Source of the DNA: a virus
Direction: 5' to 3' (one strand)
DNA: 31,934 nucleotides
Virus record (IMG/VR): IMGVR_UViG_3300025138_000192
Location: 1-31,934 of that record
Every line of letters begins with the position of its first letter. The first letter of the stretch is position 1. A model generated the notes under the pieces. The model was not told the origin of the DNA and made no database searches. It worked only from the letters and a program-made list of their open reading frames with translations. Of this stretch, positions 1 to 6,068 are shown piece after piece. A program made the translations under genes and the position numbers.

Positions 1-1
1 T

Positions 2-943
2 GCCAACGAGATGTTGGTAGAGGGTAGGACTGATGAGTTGGTCAGGGCTGTGTGGGATGCAAAGGAGAATAGACCTGACGGTATCCTTAATGGCTCTGAC
101 CTATGGGATGAGATCAACCTAGCGAATGATGCTGAGAGTTGGAGCTACCCATACCACGGCCTCAACGAGAAGACCCAAGGCTTACGCAAGGGGGAGATCG
201 TTACCGTTACCGCTGGGTCTGGGATCGGCAAGAGCCAACTGTGTCGTGAGTTCTCACACCACCTGTTAACGCAGGGTGAGACCATAGGCATCGTAGCATT
301 AGAGGAGAGCATTAAGAGAAGCGCCTTAGGCCTGATGGCTATAGCAGCTAACAAACCCCTTCACCTCAACGTCGAGGTCACACCAGAGGAGAAGCTAGAG
401 GCATTTGAAAGTACCCTAGGTACAGGCCGAGTGTTCCTTTACGATCATTGGGGGTCCACAGAGGCTGACAATCTTTTGGACAAGATACGTTACCTAGCAA
501 ACGGCTGTGGCTGTGGCTTCATCATACTTGATCACATCTCAATCGTTGTTTCCTCAGGTATGGAAGGTGGCGATGAGCGTAAGCTGATTGACAAGTTGAT
601 GACCCTGCTACGTGGCCTGTGCGAGGAGCTAAAGATTGGCCTCATTCTTGTCAGTCACCTCAAGCGTCCCGATGGCAAGGGACATGAGGAAGGTAATGTC
701 ACAAGCTTGAGCCAACTCAGAGGCAGCGCAGCAATAGGCCAGTTGTCAGATATGGTTATTGGCTGTGAACGAAACCAACAAGATGCTGAGAACAGCAACA
801 TCACTACCGTCAGAATATTAAAGAATAGATGGACGGGAGAGACAGGCATAGCAACACACCTTGAGTACGACAAACATACAGGACGTATGAACGAGGTAAC
901 TATGCCCAGTGATGAAACCTTCGACACCAGAGAGGACTTTTAA
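2..943 (+). CDS. T7 gp4-like DNA primase/helicase, 3' part (5' truncated by window edge)
   Basis: This is the helicase half of a bifunctional primase/helicase, the hexameric ring motor that unwinds DNA 5'-3' at the phage fork using NTP hydrolysis. The frame is open to the first base, reading ANE before the first in-frame ATG at 11, so the gene continues upstream and that ATG is probably internal. Counting from it, a Walker A motif GSGIGKS is at residues 69-75, the Walker B core IILDHISIVV at 171-180, and the QLRGSAAIGQLSD stretch of the RecA-like core follows. The segment ERNQQ then ILKNRWTGETG matches T7 gp4 closely as I recall it. The C-terminus ends in an acidic DTREDF; in T7 the acidic gp4 tail contacts the polymerase. 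The zinc-binding and TOPRIM primase domains would be upstream and cannot be judged. The stop overlaps the next start by one base (TAATG). Confidence 0.95.
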   Translation, partial: ANEMLVEGRTDELVRAVWDAKENRPDGILNGSDLWDEINLANDAESWSYPYHGLNEKTQGLRKGEIVTVTAGSGIGKSQLCREFSHHLLTQGETIGIVALEESIKRSALGLMAIAANKPLHLNVEVTPEEKLEAFESTLGTGRVFLYDHWGSTEADNLLDKIRYLANGCGCGFIILDHISIVVSSGMEGGDERKLIDKLMTLLRGLCEELKIGLILVSHLKRPDGKGHEEGNVTSLSQLRGSAAIGQLSDMVIGCERNQQDAENSNITTVRILKNRWTGETGIATHLEYDKHTGRMNEVTMPSDETFDTREDF

Positions 944-1131
944 TGTTTGTTTACATAGTGATCTTGATCCACATGGGGGGCTACAAAGTACATGCTCCCA
1001 ACGTGGTCTTCACTACTGAGAAGCACTGTGAAGTGTACAGGGAAATGGATTACCAGAGGCTGTATACCACCGCACCTGATCCCTACGCCGAGATCGTATC
1101 CATGTGTATAAAATTACCAGAGAAGGCTTAG
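943..1131 (+). CDS. Small hypothetical protein, 62 aa
   Basis: I do not recognise this gene. Its ATG shares a base with the helicase stop (TAATG), so it is probably translationally coupled. The first dozen residues (FVYIVILIHMGGY) are hydrophobic, but the stretch is short for a membrane span. Two cysteines (H-C-E near residue 28 and M-C-I near 55) flank a polar middle. It sits between helicase and polymerase, a place where T7-like phages carry small accessory proteins, but nothing in the sequence gives a function. Being in a tight same-strand string with sensible junctions is the main reason to believe it is real. Confidence 0.6.
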   Translation: MFVYIVILIHMGGYKVHAPNVVFTTEKHCEVYREMDYQRLYTTAPDPYAEIVSMCIKLPEKA

Positions 1132-1134
1132 TAC

Positions 1135-1371
1135 ATGAGCAATAAGGTTAGATTAGATATAGAACTAGAAGTTCTGTTTGGTGACGAGGGCGTAGAAATC
1201 TACCCTTACATCGATGGTAGTACTGAGAGCGAGGATGCAATTAACTTTACTTGGGAGGCCCTATATTCAGAAACTGTTAAGTCAGCATTTGACTGTGGCA
1301 GTATCGCTGACACCGCTGACAAGCTAGAGGAAATGGCAGATCGATTACGTCAGTATATTCTTGACAACTAA
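1135..1371 (+). CDS. Small acidic hypothetical protein, 78 aa
   Basis: I do not recognise this gene. It starts with ATG three bases after the previous stop and encodes a soluble acidic protein with no signal peptide or membrane segment. The N-terminal half alternates charged and hydrophobic residues as in beta strands (RLDIELEVLF). The C-terminal part (DKLEEMADRLRQYIL) looks like an amphipathic helix. A role linked to replication is suggested only by its position between helicase and DNA polymerase. Confidence 0.6.
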   Translation: MSNKVRLDIELEVLFGDEGVEIYPYIDGSTESEDAINFTWEALYSETVKSAFDCGSIADTADKLEEMADRLRQYILDN

Positions 1372-1378
1372 AGCATCC

Positions 1379-1393
1379 ACTTGTGCAACAAGT
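1379..1393. repeat. Short inverted repeat upstream of the DNA polymerase gene
   Basis: ACTTGT-GCA-ACAAGT is a perfect 6-bp inverted repeat with a 3-base loop in the 45-base gap before the polymerase ATG at 1417. It is followed by a purine-rich ribosome-binding stretch (GAGAGAGGA). It could be a small mRNA hairpin modulating polymerase translation, but it is short enough to be chance. Confidence 0.3.
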
Positions 1394-1416
1394 TACTCCT
1401 GAGAGAGGACTAAACT

Positions 1417-3207
1417 ATGAGACTTGTGTTCGATATAGAGACCGATGGTCTTGATCCTTCTGTAATCCACTGCATCGTAGCCAAGGACGTAGACACTAAG
1501 GCTGTCTACAGGTTCTATTGGGGTATGATCCCTGATGGTGCCAAGCTACTGTCGATGGCTGAAGAGCTAATAGGCCATAACATTGTGGCATATGATATCG
1601 TGGTGATGCGTAAGTTTTTCCCTGACTTATTCGGGGAAAGTTTACAGTGTAAACTCACTGACACCTTGGTCTTGTCTAGGCTTCTTTGGCCTGACAGACG
1701 AGAGAAAGACTTTAAGCTTCACAGAGAAGGCCGCTTGATCCCAAAGCTCATTGGCTCCCATAGCCTCAAGGCTTGGGGCCAGAGGTTAGGTGACCTTAAA
1801 GATAGCTTTGGTGAAAGCACCGATTGGTCAGAGTTTAGTGAAGAGATGCTAGACTACTGCGAACAGGATGTGGAACTAAACTACCGTCTGTATCAACTAT
1901 GCTTGAAGCAGAAGTGTAGTCAGGATGCTATAGACCTTGAGCATGACATACATTCCATCTGCCTAAAGCAGACTGACAATGGATTTCCTTTGGATGAAGA
2001 GAAAGCTGTCCAGCTTTACTCCCGTCTAAGCACACGCAGACAGGAAATATACAATGAGTTAGTCGATAGCTTTGGTCAGTGGTGGGAAGGTGTAGGGGTA
2101 ATCACACCCAAGCGAGACCTTAGATACAAAGATGTAACAAGGCAGTCAGTTTGGAAAGATGCACCCTACACCAAGATCAAGCGTGTCACGTTCAACCCAG
2201 CTAGTCGGTTTCACATAGCCCAGAGGCTCACCCATAAGTACGGGTGGGAGCCTGAGTTATTCACTGAGACCGATGAGCCTAGGGTAGACGATAAGGTCTT
2301 GGGGTCCTTGGAGTACCCAGAGGCCAAGCTGTTAGCTGAATACTTGTTGCTACAAAAAAGGATTGGGCAGATAGCAGAGGGTAACCAAGCTTGGCTCAAG
2401 CTGTCTAAGGATGGCAAGCTCCACGGCAGGGTAAACACTATGGGATGTGTGACTTCCAGATGCACCCATAGCAACCCAAACACTGGTCAAGTTCCTAGTG
2501 TCAATGCCAAGTATGGTTGGGAGTGTCGTGAGTTGTTTCATGCCCCTAAGGGATGGCTGCTCATGGGCTGCGATGTTTCTGGATTGGAATTGAGAACATT
2601 AGCCCATTACGTTTCTGCTTGGGATGAGGGTAAGTATGCTGACATCCTATTGGAAGGTGACATTCACCAAGCCACGGCAGACGCTACAGGCCTGTCGAGA
2701 AATAACGCAAAAACATTCCAGTACGCCCTCCTGTACGGTGGAGGTGATGAGAAAATAGGTTCTATTGTTGGTGGTGGTAAGAAGGAAGGGGCTGCGCTCA
2801 AGCGTAAGTATTTCAAAGCTACACCCGCAATCAAGAAGCTAAGGTCAGCGGTACAGGACAAGGCAAAGCAAGGGTACATCAAGGGCATAGATGGTAGGCA
2901 CGTTCCTATTAGACATTCCCATGCTGCACTCAATTCTCTCCTACAATCCTGTGGTGCGATCCTATGTAAACGGTGGGTGGTGTTGTTCCATGACCTACTA
3001 AATAAGAACGGCTTTGTTGAAGGCGTGGACTACCAACAGGTGGCCTACGTTCACGATGAGGTGCAAGTGTTAGTAAGGGAACAAGTAGCTAATGACATTG
3101 GACTACTCTGCATCGAAGCAATTAAACTTTCTGGACAGTATTACTCCATCAGACTTCCACTCGACGGTGAGTACAAAGTCGGAGCAAACTGGGCAGAAAC
3201 ACACTGA
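1417..3207 (+). CDS. T7 gp5-like family A DNA polymerase with 3'-5' exonuclease domain
   Basis: This is the replicative polymerase, 596 aa against 704 in T7. The exonuclease domain begins with FDIETDG (D6, E8), continues with GHNIVAYD at 53-60 and ends with DYCEQDVELNY around 146-155. The polymerase domain has motif A GCDVSGLELR (catalytic D386), motif B RNNAKTFQYALLYG (R428, K432, Y436) and motif C YVHDE (D547). Tyrosine at 436 is the position that governs dideoxynucleotide discrimination in T7. The thumb region between about 222 and 258 is far shorter than the corresponding T7 segment holding the thioredoxin-binding loop, while FNPASR, LLQKRIGQIAEG and the flanking parts align well. Processivity may therefore work differently. 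A purine-rich Shine-Dalgarno (GAGAGAGGA) precedes the ATG. The 3' end overlaps the following nuclease gene. Confidence 0.97.
   Translation: MRLVFDIETDGLDPSVIHCIVAKDVDTKAVYRFYWGMIPDGAKLLSMAEELIGHNIVAYDIVVMRKFFPDLFGESLQCKLTDTLVLSRLLWPDRREKDFKLHREGRLIPKLIGSHSLKAWGQRLGDLKDSFGESTDWSEFSEEMLDYCEQDVELNYRLYQLCLKQKCSQDAIDLEHDIHSICLKQTDNGFPLDEEKAVQLYSRLSTRRQEIYNELVDSFGQWWEGVGVITPKRDLRYKDVTRQSVWKDAPYTKIKRVTFNPASRFHIAQRLTHKYGWEPELFTETDEPRVDDKVLGSLEYPEAKLLAEYLLLQKRIGQIAEGNQAWLKLSKDGKLHGRVNTMGCVTSRCTHSNPNTGQVPSVNAKYGWECRELFHAPKGWLLMGCDVSGLELRTLAHYVSAWDEGKYADILLEGDIHQATADATGLSRNNAKTFQYALLYGGGDEKIGSIVGGGKKEGAALKRKYFKATPAIKKLRSAVQDKAKQGYIKGIDGRHVPIRHSHAALNSLLQSCGAILCKRWVVLFHDLLNKNGFVEGVDYQQVAYVHDEVQVLVREQVANDIGLLCIEAIKLSGQYYSIRLPLDGEYKVGANWAETH
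1639..1655. repeat. 17-base palindrome inside the DNA polymerase gene (copy 1)
   Basis: AGTTTACA-G-TGTAAACT is a perfect 8-bp inverted repeat around one central base. It lies in the exonuclease-domain coding sequence, where it encodes SLQCK. The same 16 arm bases recur at 10883-10899 with a different central base. It could be a binding site for a dimeric regulator, or a coincidence of codon choice. Confidence 0.5.
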
Positions 3208-3487
3208 TCCAAATGTCCTTGGGGACATAGCGGAATACTACTCAATAACCTACCTTTTGGATAAAGGACTTCATGTCTATAGAAACGCTTGTTGCACAGG
3301 CCCCGTTGATCTTATTGCTATGGATGCCACTGGTGCAGTCACCCTCATTGATGTCAAAGCTATACGACGAGAGAGAGATTATAATGTCGCTTCTATTCGC
3401 TCACCTCTTCAGAAAAAGTTGGGTGTTCAAATACTTGATTTCGATGTTGCGACGAGGGACTTCAGTTGGAAGAAACATCGTGACTAA
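3167..3487 (+). CDS. PD-(D/E)XK nuclease-like protein
   Basis: This is probably a small metal-dependent endonuclease. Numbered from the longest possible start (ATG 3092), it shows GDIAEYY with E48, then PVDLIA with D73, a short strand, and IDVKA with D87 and K89. This E...D...DxK spacing is that of PD-(D/E)XK nucleases such as archaeal-type Holliday junction resolvases and related phage endonucleases. I chose the GTG at 3167, a 41-base overlap with the polymerase, because starting at ATG 3092 would overlap it by 116 bases; however the ATG has an AAGGGA about 11 bases upstream and the GTG has no clear Shine-Dalgarno. T7 uses the PD-(D/E)XK enzyme gp3 to resolve branches and cut host DNA. gp3 is not seen here (its usual place is upstream of the window), so this protein could supply that activity, but that is inference. 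Confidence 0.7.
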   Translation: MSTKSEQTGQKHTDPNVLGDIAEYYSITYLLDKGLHVYRNACCTGPVDLIAMDATGAVTLIDVKAIRRERDYNVASIRSPLQKKLGVQILDFDVATRDFSWKKHRD

Positions 3488-3526
3488 ATACTTGCATATG
3501 TGCAATAAATGGAAAGGCTCCTAAAC

Positions 3527-3682
3527 ATGGCAGCACGTAAACAACCACCACCATTGAAAGAAAAACCATGTCCAAAGTGTGAGGAACTTACCCAAGCACT
3601 AAAGGACCTTAGGCGTCTAGCAAACTTTGGTAACGATCAATTCAACATGGTTGTTCGGATGAAGATTGATGAGGTGTTATGA
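3527..3682 (+). CDS. Small hypothetical protein with a CPKC motif, 51 aa
   Basis: ATG at 3527 opens a 51-residue frame ending in TGA at 3680-3682, with a four-base ATGA overlap to the next gene. The protein starts basic and proline-rich (ARKQPPPLKEK), then carries CPKCEEL, a single CxxC knuckle, followed by a predicted helix LTQALKDLRRL. One CxxC pair could bind metal only as a dimer, or may be redox active. I do not recognise the family. The overlap with its neighbour and the filling of an otherwise empty 150-base gap support it as a real gene. Confidence 0.55.
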   Translation: MAARKQPPPLKEKPCPKCEELTQALKDLRRLANFGNDQFNMVVRMKIDEVL

Positions 3683-3867
3683 CCATAACATTTGTTCTTC
3701 ACCTCATAGTTACCTGTGCGTTCTTCATCGTGTCTCTGGCCTTGAGCTTCAAGTTCATTGTCGAGGCTGTGCTTGAATACAAACAGGTGACCAAAGGAAT
3801 ACAGGTAATCACTGAAAGGGATATGCGTGAAGCAGAAGACAAAGAGGACGGTTCTACTGGATGGTGA
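3679..3867 (+). CDS. Small single-pass membrane protein, 62 aa
   Basis: The first 30 residues form a clear hydrophobic segment (about 3-25, FVLHLIVTCAFFIVSLALSF), followed by a polar, acidic C-terminal tail ending DKEDGSTGW. It starts at ATG 3679 overlapping the preceding stop (ATGA) and its 3' end overlaps the exonuclease gene by 41 bases. No family is recognised. Tiny membrane proteins in the replication region of T7-like phages are common and mostly uncharacterised. It could be an inner-membrane effector, but nothing shows its target. Confidence 0.5.
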   Translation: MTITFVLHLIVTCAFFIVSLALSFKFIVEAVLEYKQVTKGIQVITERDMREAEDKEDGSTGW

Positions 3868-4600
3868 CATCCTTGTGTACCAAGCAGCTACAGTATGTGA
3901 GGAGCCTGTGGATTGGGGTGAAGGTCTCTGGACCCTACACGCCCATGAACAAGACGCCCTAGCATCCTTCATCAGCCAGTACCTTAACGTGTGGGAAGGT
4001 ACTAATGCTGATGAGATTAAGCTATTCATCACAGGCCCAAAGAACTACAGGAAAGATGTTCTTCCAGACTACAAGGGTAACAGGACTGACAAGCGTAAGC
4101 CCCTGCTATTGAAGTGGCTGCGCGAACATCTCCTAGAGAACTATGACGCCATCATGCTTGAGAACATTGAGGCTGATGATGCCATAGGCCTTTATTCTGA
4201 TATCCCAAACTGTGTGATTGTTAGTAAGGATAAGGACCTACTTACAATCTCAGGGATGCACTGGGATCAAGACAAAGGCTTCTTTGAGGTTACCCAAGAG
4301 GAAGCAGACTACAATCTTAATATGCAAATCTTAACGGGTGATGCGACTGACAACTACAAAGGTTGCACAGGCGTAGGACCAGTGAAGGCAGCTAAAATCT
4401 TAGCACAGGATATGGACCCTTGGGATGCCATTGTTGGTGCTTATGAGAAGGCTGGTTTGGGGGAGACTGAGGCCATCGTACAGGCCAGATGTGCGCGTAT
4501 CCTTCGCCCCCATGAATATAACTTTGACACAAACGAGGCTCAACTGTGGACACCAAAGACAACATCAACAAACCAGATCACTACACCAGCGGTGGCATAG
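3827..4600 (+). CDS. T7 gp6-like 5'-3' exonuclease (FEN/PIN-like)
   Basis: This is the phage 5'-3' exonuclease (257 aa; T7 gp6 is about 300), which removes RNA primers and degrades host DNA. The family metal-binding carboxylates are visible in order: VLLDGDILVY with D12 and D14 near the N-terminus, YKGNRTDKRKP in the arch region, EADDAIG, IVSKDKDLL, and TGDATDNYKGCTGVGP. The last is the conserved acidic plus helix-hairpin-helix GxGPxKA segment that binds the DNA backbone. The gene starts inside the small membrane-protein gene and runs 55 bases into the DUF3310 gene, so the three are probably translated as a coupled set. It opens the nucleotide block that ends with the ribonucleotide reductase, so released host nucleotides would feed directly into the enzymes encoded next. 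Confidence 0.93.
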   Translation: MKQKTKRTVLLDGDILVYQAATVCEEPVDWGEGLWTLHAHEQDALASFISQYLNVWEGTNADEIKLFITGPKNYRKDVLPDYKGNRTDKRKPLLLKWLREHLLENYDAIMLENIEADDAIGLYSDIPNCVIVSKDKDLLTISGMHWDQDKGFFEVTQEEADYNLNMQILTGDATDNYKGCTGVGPVKAAKILAQDMDPWDAIVGAYEKAGLGETEAIVQARCARILRPHEYNFDTNEAQLWTPKTTSTNQITTPAVA

Positions 4601-4782
4601 AGTGCATCGACTATATGAAAGACAACATGTCTCCGATTATGTTCTGTGGTTATTTGGAAGGTGCCACTAAAAAGTACCTACACAGGTTTCGTTACAAGGG
4701 TAGGCCTGTCGAGGACCTTGAGAAAGCTCAGTGGTACTTGAACCTATTGGTCAAAGAGATGCGTGGGGGTGATCAAGAATGA
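4546..4782 (+). CDS. DUF3310 family protein (T7 gp1.7 C-terminal-like nucleotide kinase domain)
   Basis: The conserved PDHYTSGGIECIDYM opening, the middle YLEGATKKYLHRF and the KAQWYLNLLV helix identify the DUF3310 family. In T7 this domain forms part of gp1.7, a nucleotide kinase acting on dGMP and dTMP. The present protein is 78 aa, so it is essentially the domain alone, and kinase activity is inferred rather than shown. The start must be GTG at 4546, because no other start codon precedes the conserved PDHY motif. This places the start 55 bases inside the exonuclease gene. It ends with an ATGA overlap to glutaredoxin. Its place among nucleotide-metabolism genes agrees with a role in dNTP supply. 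Confidence 0.85.
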   Translation: MDTKDNINKPDHYTSGGIECIDYMKDNMSPIMFCGYLEGATKKYLHRFRYKGRPVEDLEKAQWYLNLLVKEMRGGDQE

Positions 4783-5030
4783 GCTTCACCCTTATCAGCC
4801 AAGCTGGTTGTCGGTACTGCCGCAAGGCAATCATTCACCTTCAGCATACTGAGCGCACGGTGAAGGTTTATGACATCGATGAGCTTCCTTGGCTCAAGAC
4901 CCTTATGGGTCAAGCGGGTCACAAGACAGTCCCTCAAATCTTCAGCCCCACTGGTGAGTACATTGGTGGGTTTGATGAGTTGGTGGAGAGAAAAGTTAGC
5001 AGTCACATAGGAGCAGTATCATCGAAGTAA
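4779..5030 (+). CDS. Glutaredoxin
   Basis: This is a small thiol-disulfide oxidoreductase of 83 aa, the normal size for a single glutaredoxin domain. The active site is CRYC (C11, C14) after a first strand FTLISQAG. TVPQIF at 50-55 supplies the cis-proline (P52), and GEYIGGFDELV is the GGxDEL glutathione-binding segment. Phage glutaredoxins commonly act as electron donors to ribonucleotide reductase, and an RNR with its redox cysteines lies about 1 kb downstream in the same gene string, so that is the likely partner. It starts with an ATGA overlap. Its 3' end carries the Shine-Dalgarno-like AGGAG that probably serves thyX. Confidence 0.93.
   Translation: MSFTLISQAGCRYCRKAIIHLQHTERTVKVYDIDELPWLKTLMGQAGHKTVPQIFSPTGEYIGGFDELVERKVSSHIGAVSSK
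5009..5023 (+). promoter_or_regulatory. Ribosome-binding site and possible ATC start codon of thyX
   Basis: AGGAG at 5009-5013 is followed seven bases later by ATC at 5021-5023. Reading in the thyX frame from there gives (M)EVKLLNSMGDD, which is the way phage ThyX proteins usually begin as far as I recall. No ATG, GTG or TTG exists between the upstream in-frame stop (TAG 4997-4999) and the TTG at 5033, and the TTG at 5033 is 19 bases past the AGGAG. A rare ATC initiation codon would fit both spacing and homology. Confidence 0.4.
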
Positions 5031-5032
5031 AA

Positions 5033-5668
5033 TTGCTTAATTCAATGGGTGATGATCTCACTGTTTGCAATGCAGCTAGGGTAAGTTTTGGTAAGAAGTC
5101 TGAATGGAACCCTGATTGGCGTGATTACCCATACGAACCACTACTTCCAGCCGACAATAGGCTCATCAAATACCTAGCAAGGCATGGTCACTACAGTCCT
5201 TTCGGACATTCCTTTGCCAGCTTTTACGTCAAAGCACCCATCTACGTTCATGCACAGCTTCTCAAGCATAAGTTTTTGAGAGCCAATACCATCAGCCGTA
5301 GATACGTGGACAGTGAGCCTGAGTTCTATGAGCCTGAGGTTTGGAGAGGCAGGGCTGCTAACGTCAAGCAGGGTAGTAGTGATGAAGAGATTAAGGGTGT
5401 GCATATCAGTACAACCCACAACGTCATCCTTGGGGTCTACAATCACCTATTAAAAGAGGGTGTTTGTCCAGAACAGGCGAGAGGCATCTTACCCCAATCC
5501 ACCTACACTGAATGGTGGTGGTCTGGGTCCTTGGATGCTTGGGCTGACATGGCCCGACTGCGTTGTAAGCCTGATGCTCAAGCAGAGACTAGAGAAATAG
5601 CAGATCAAATCAGCGAAGTTATGGGGGACTTATTCCCTTGTAGCTGGGAAGCCCTAATGGAGAACTAA
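5033..5668 (+). CDS. thyX: FAD-dependent thymidylate synthase ThyX
   Basis: ThyX converts dUMP to dTMP with methylene-tetrahydrofolate and FAD/NADPH. The N-terminal DLTVCNAARVSFGK, GHYSPFGHSFASFYVKAPI at about 52-70 and the signature region KHKFLRANTISRRYVDSEPEFY at 78-99 are diagnostic, followed by the late RLRCKPDAQAETREIA. The ThyX signature RHR-x7-S appears here as KHK-x7-S, lysine replacing both arginines while the serine and following RRY are kept. Lysine at the first position is, as I recall, seen in other phage ThyX. The annotated start is TTG 5033, but the true start may be an ATC 12 bases upstream with a well-placed AGGAG, overlapping the glutaredoxin stop. The enzyme would let the phage make dTMP independently of host ThyA or ThyX. 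Confidence 0.95.
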   Translation: MLNSMGDDLTVCNAARVSFGKKSEWNPDWRDYPYEPLLPADNRLIKYLARHGHYSPFGHSFASFYVKAPIYVHAQLLKHKFLRANTISRRYVDSEPEFYEPEVWRGRAANVKQGSSDEEIKGVHISTTHNVILGVYNHLLKEGVCPEQARGILPQSTYTEWWWSGSLDAWADMARLRCKPDAQAETREIADQISEVMGDLFPCSWEALMEN

Positions 5669-5672
5669 ACTT

Positions 5673-6068
5673 TTGGCTAAATGGGATGTTAAGAAAATAG
5701 AAAAAGCGTTCAATAAAGGTACTACAATTCACCAAGATCACATAGCCCCCGCCCTAACCCTTAATGACTACCAGAACAGGGCGCACAAGACAGCAGTATA
5801 CCCCGTCAACAAATCATTAGAATACCTGATCACTGGTCTCTCAGCAGAGGTTGGCGAGGTCTCAGGCAAGGTAGCCAAGTACTACCGCAAAGACGGTGAG
5901 TTCCCCAAAGAAGCAGTGTTGGATGAACTAGGGGATGTCCTCTGGTTTGTAGCAGAACTGTCAACTCTCTTGGGGTCACCGTTGAGCAAGGTGGCAATGG
6001 GTAACATTGAAAAACTAGCGTCCCGCAAGGAGCGGGGCGTCCTTAAAGGTAGCGGAGATAATAGATGA
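5673..6068 (+). CDS. MazG-like NTP pyrophosphohydrolase
   Basis: This all-alpha NTP pyrophosphatase hydrolyses NTPs or dNTPs to monophosphates. The metal-binding signature is complete: ExxE at 59-62 (AEVGE) and ExxD at 85-88 (DELGD), with the VLWFVAELSTLLG helix after it. At 131 aa it is a single MazG domain. In phages such enzymes are proposed either to lower the host alarmone ppGpp or to clean the nucleotide pool; the sequence does not distinguish these. The start is TTG 5673, with GGAG 10 bases upstream inside the end of thyX and an in-frame TAA just above it. It overlaps the RNR gene by ATGA, so the two are probably coupled. Confidence 0.9.
   Translation: MAKWDVKKIEKAFNKGTTIHQDHIAPALTLNDYQNRAHKTAVYPVNKSLEYLITGLSAEVGEVSGKVAKYYRKDGEFPKEAVLDELGDVLWFVAELSTLLGSPLSKVAMGNIEKLASRKERGVLKGSGDNR

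Noticed and set aside
3273-3524. 83-aa + strand frame inside the nuclease-like gene
   Set aside because: It lies almost wholly within the PD-(D/E)XK frame, which has recognisable motifs; this frame shows none.
3637-4032. 131-aa minus-strand frame opposite the exonuclease start
   Set aside because: It covers three + strand genes with motifs or coupling evidence, and the translation shows no family features.
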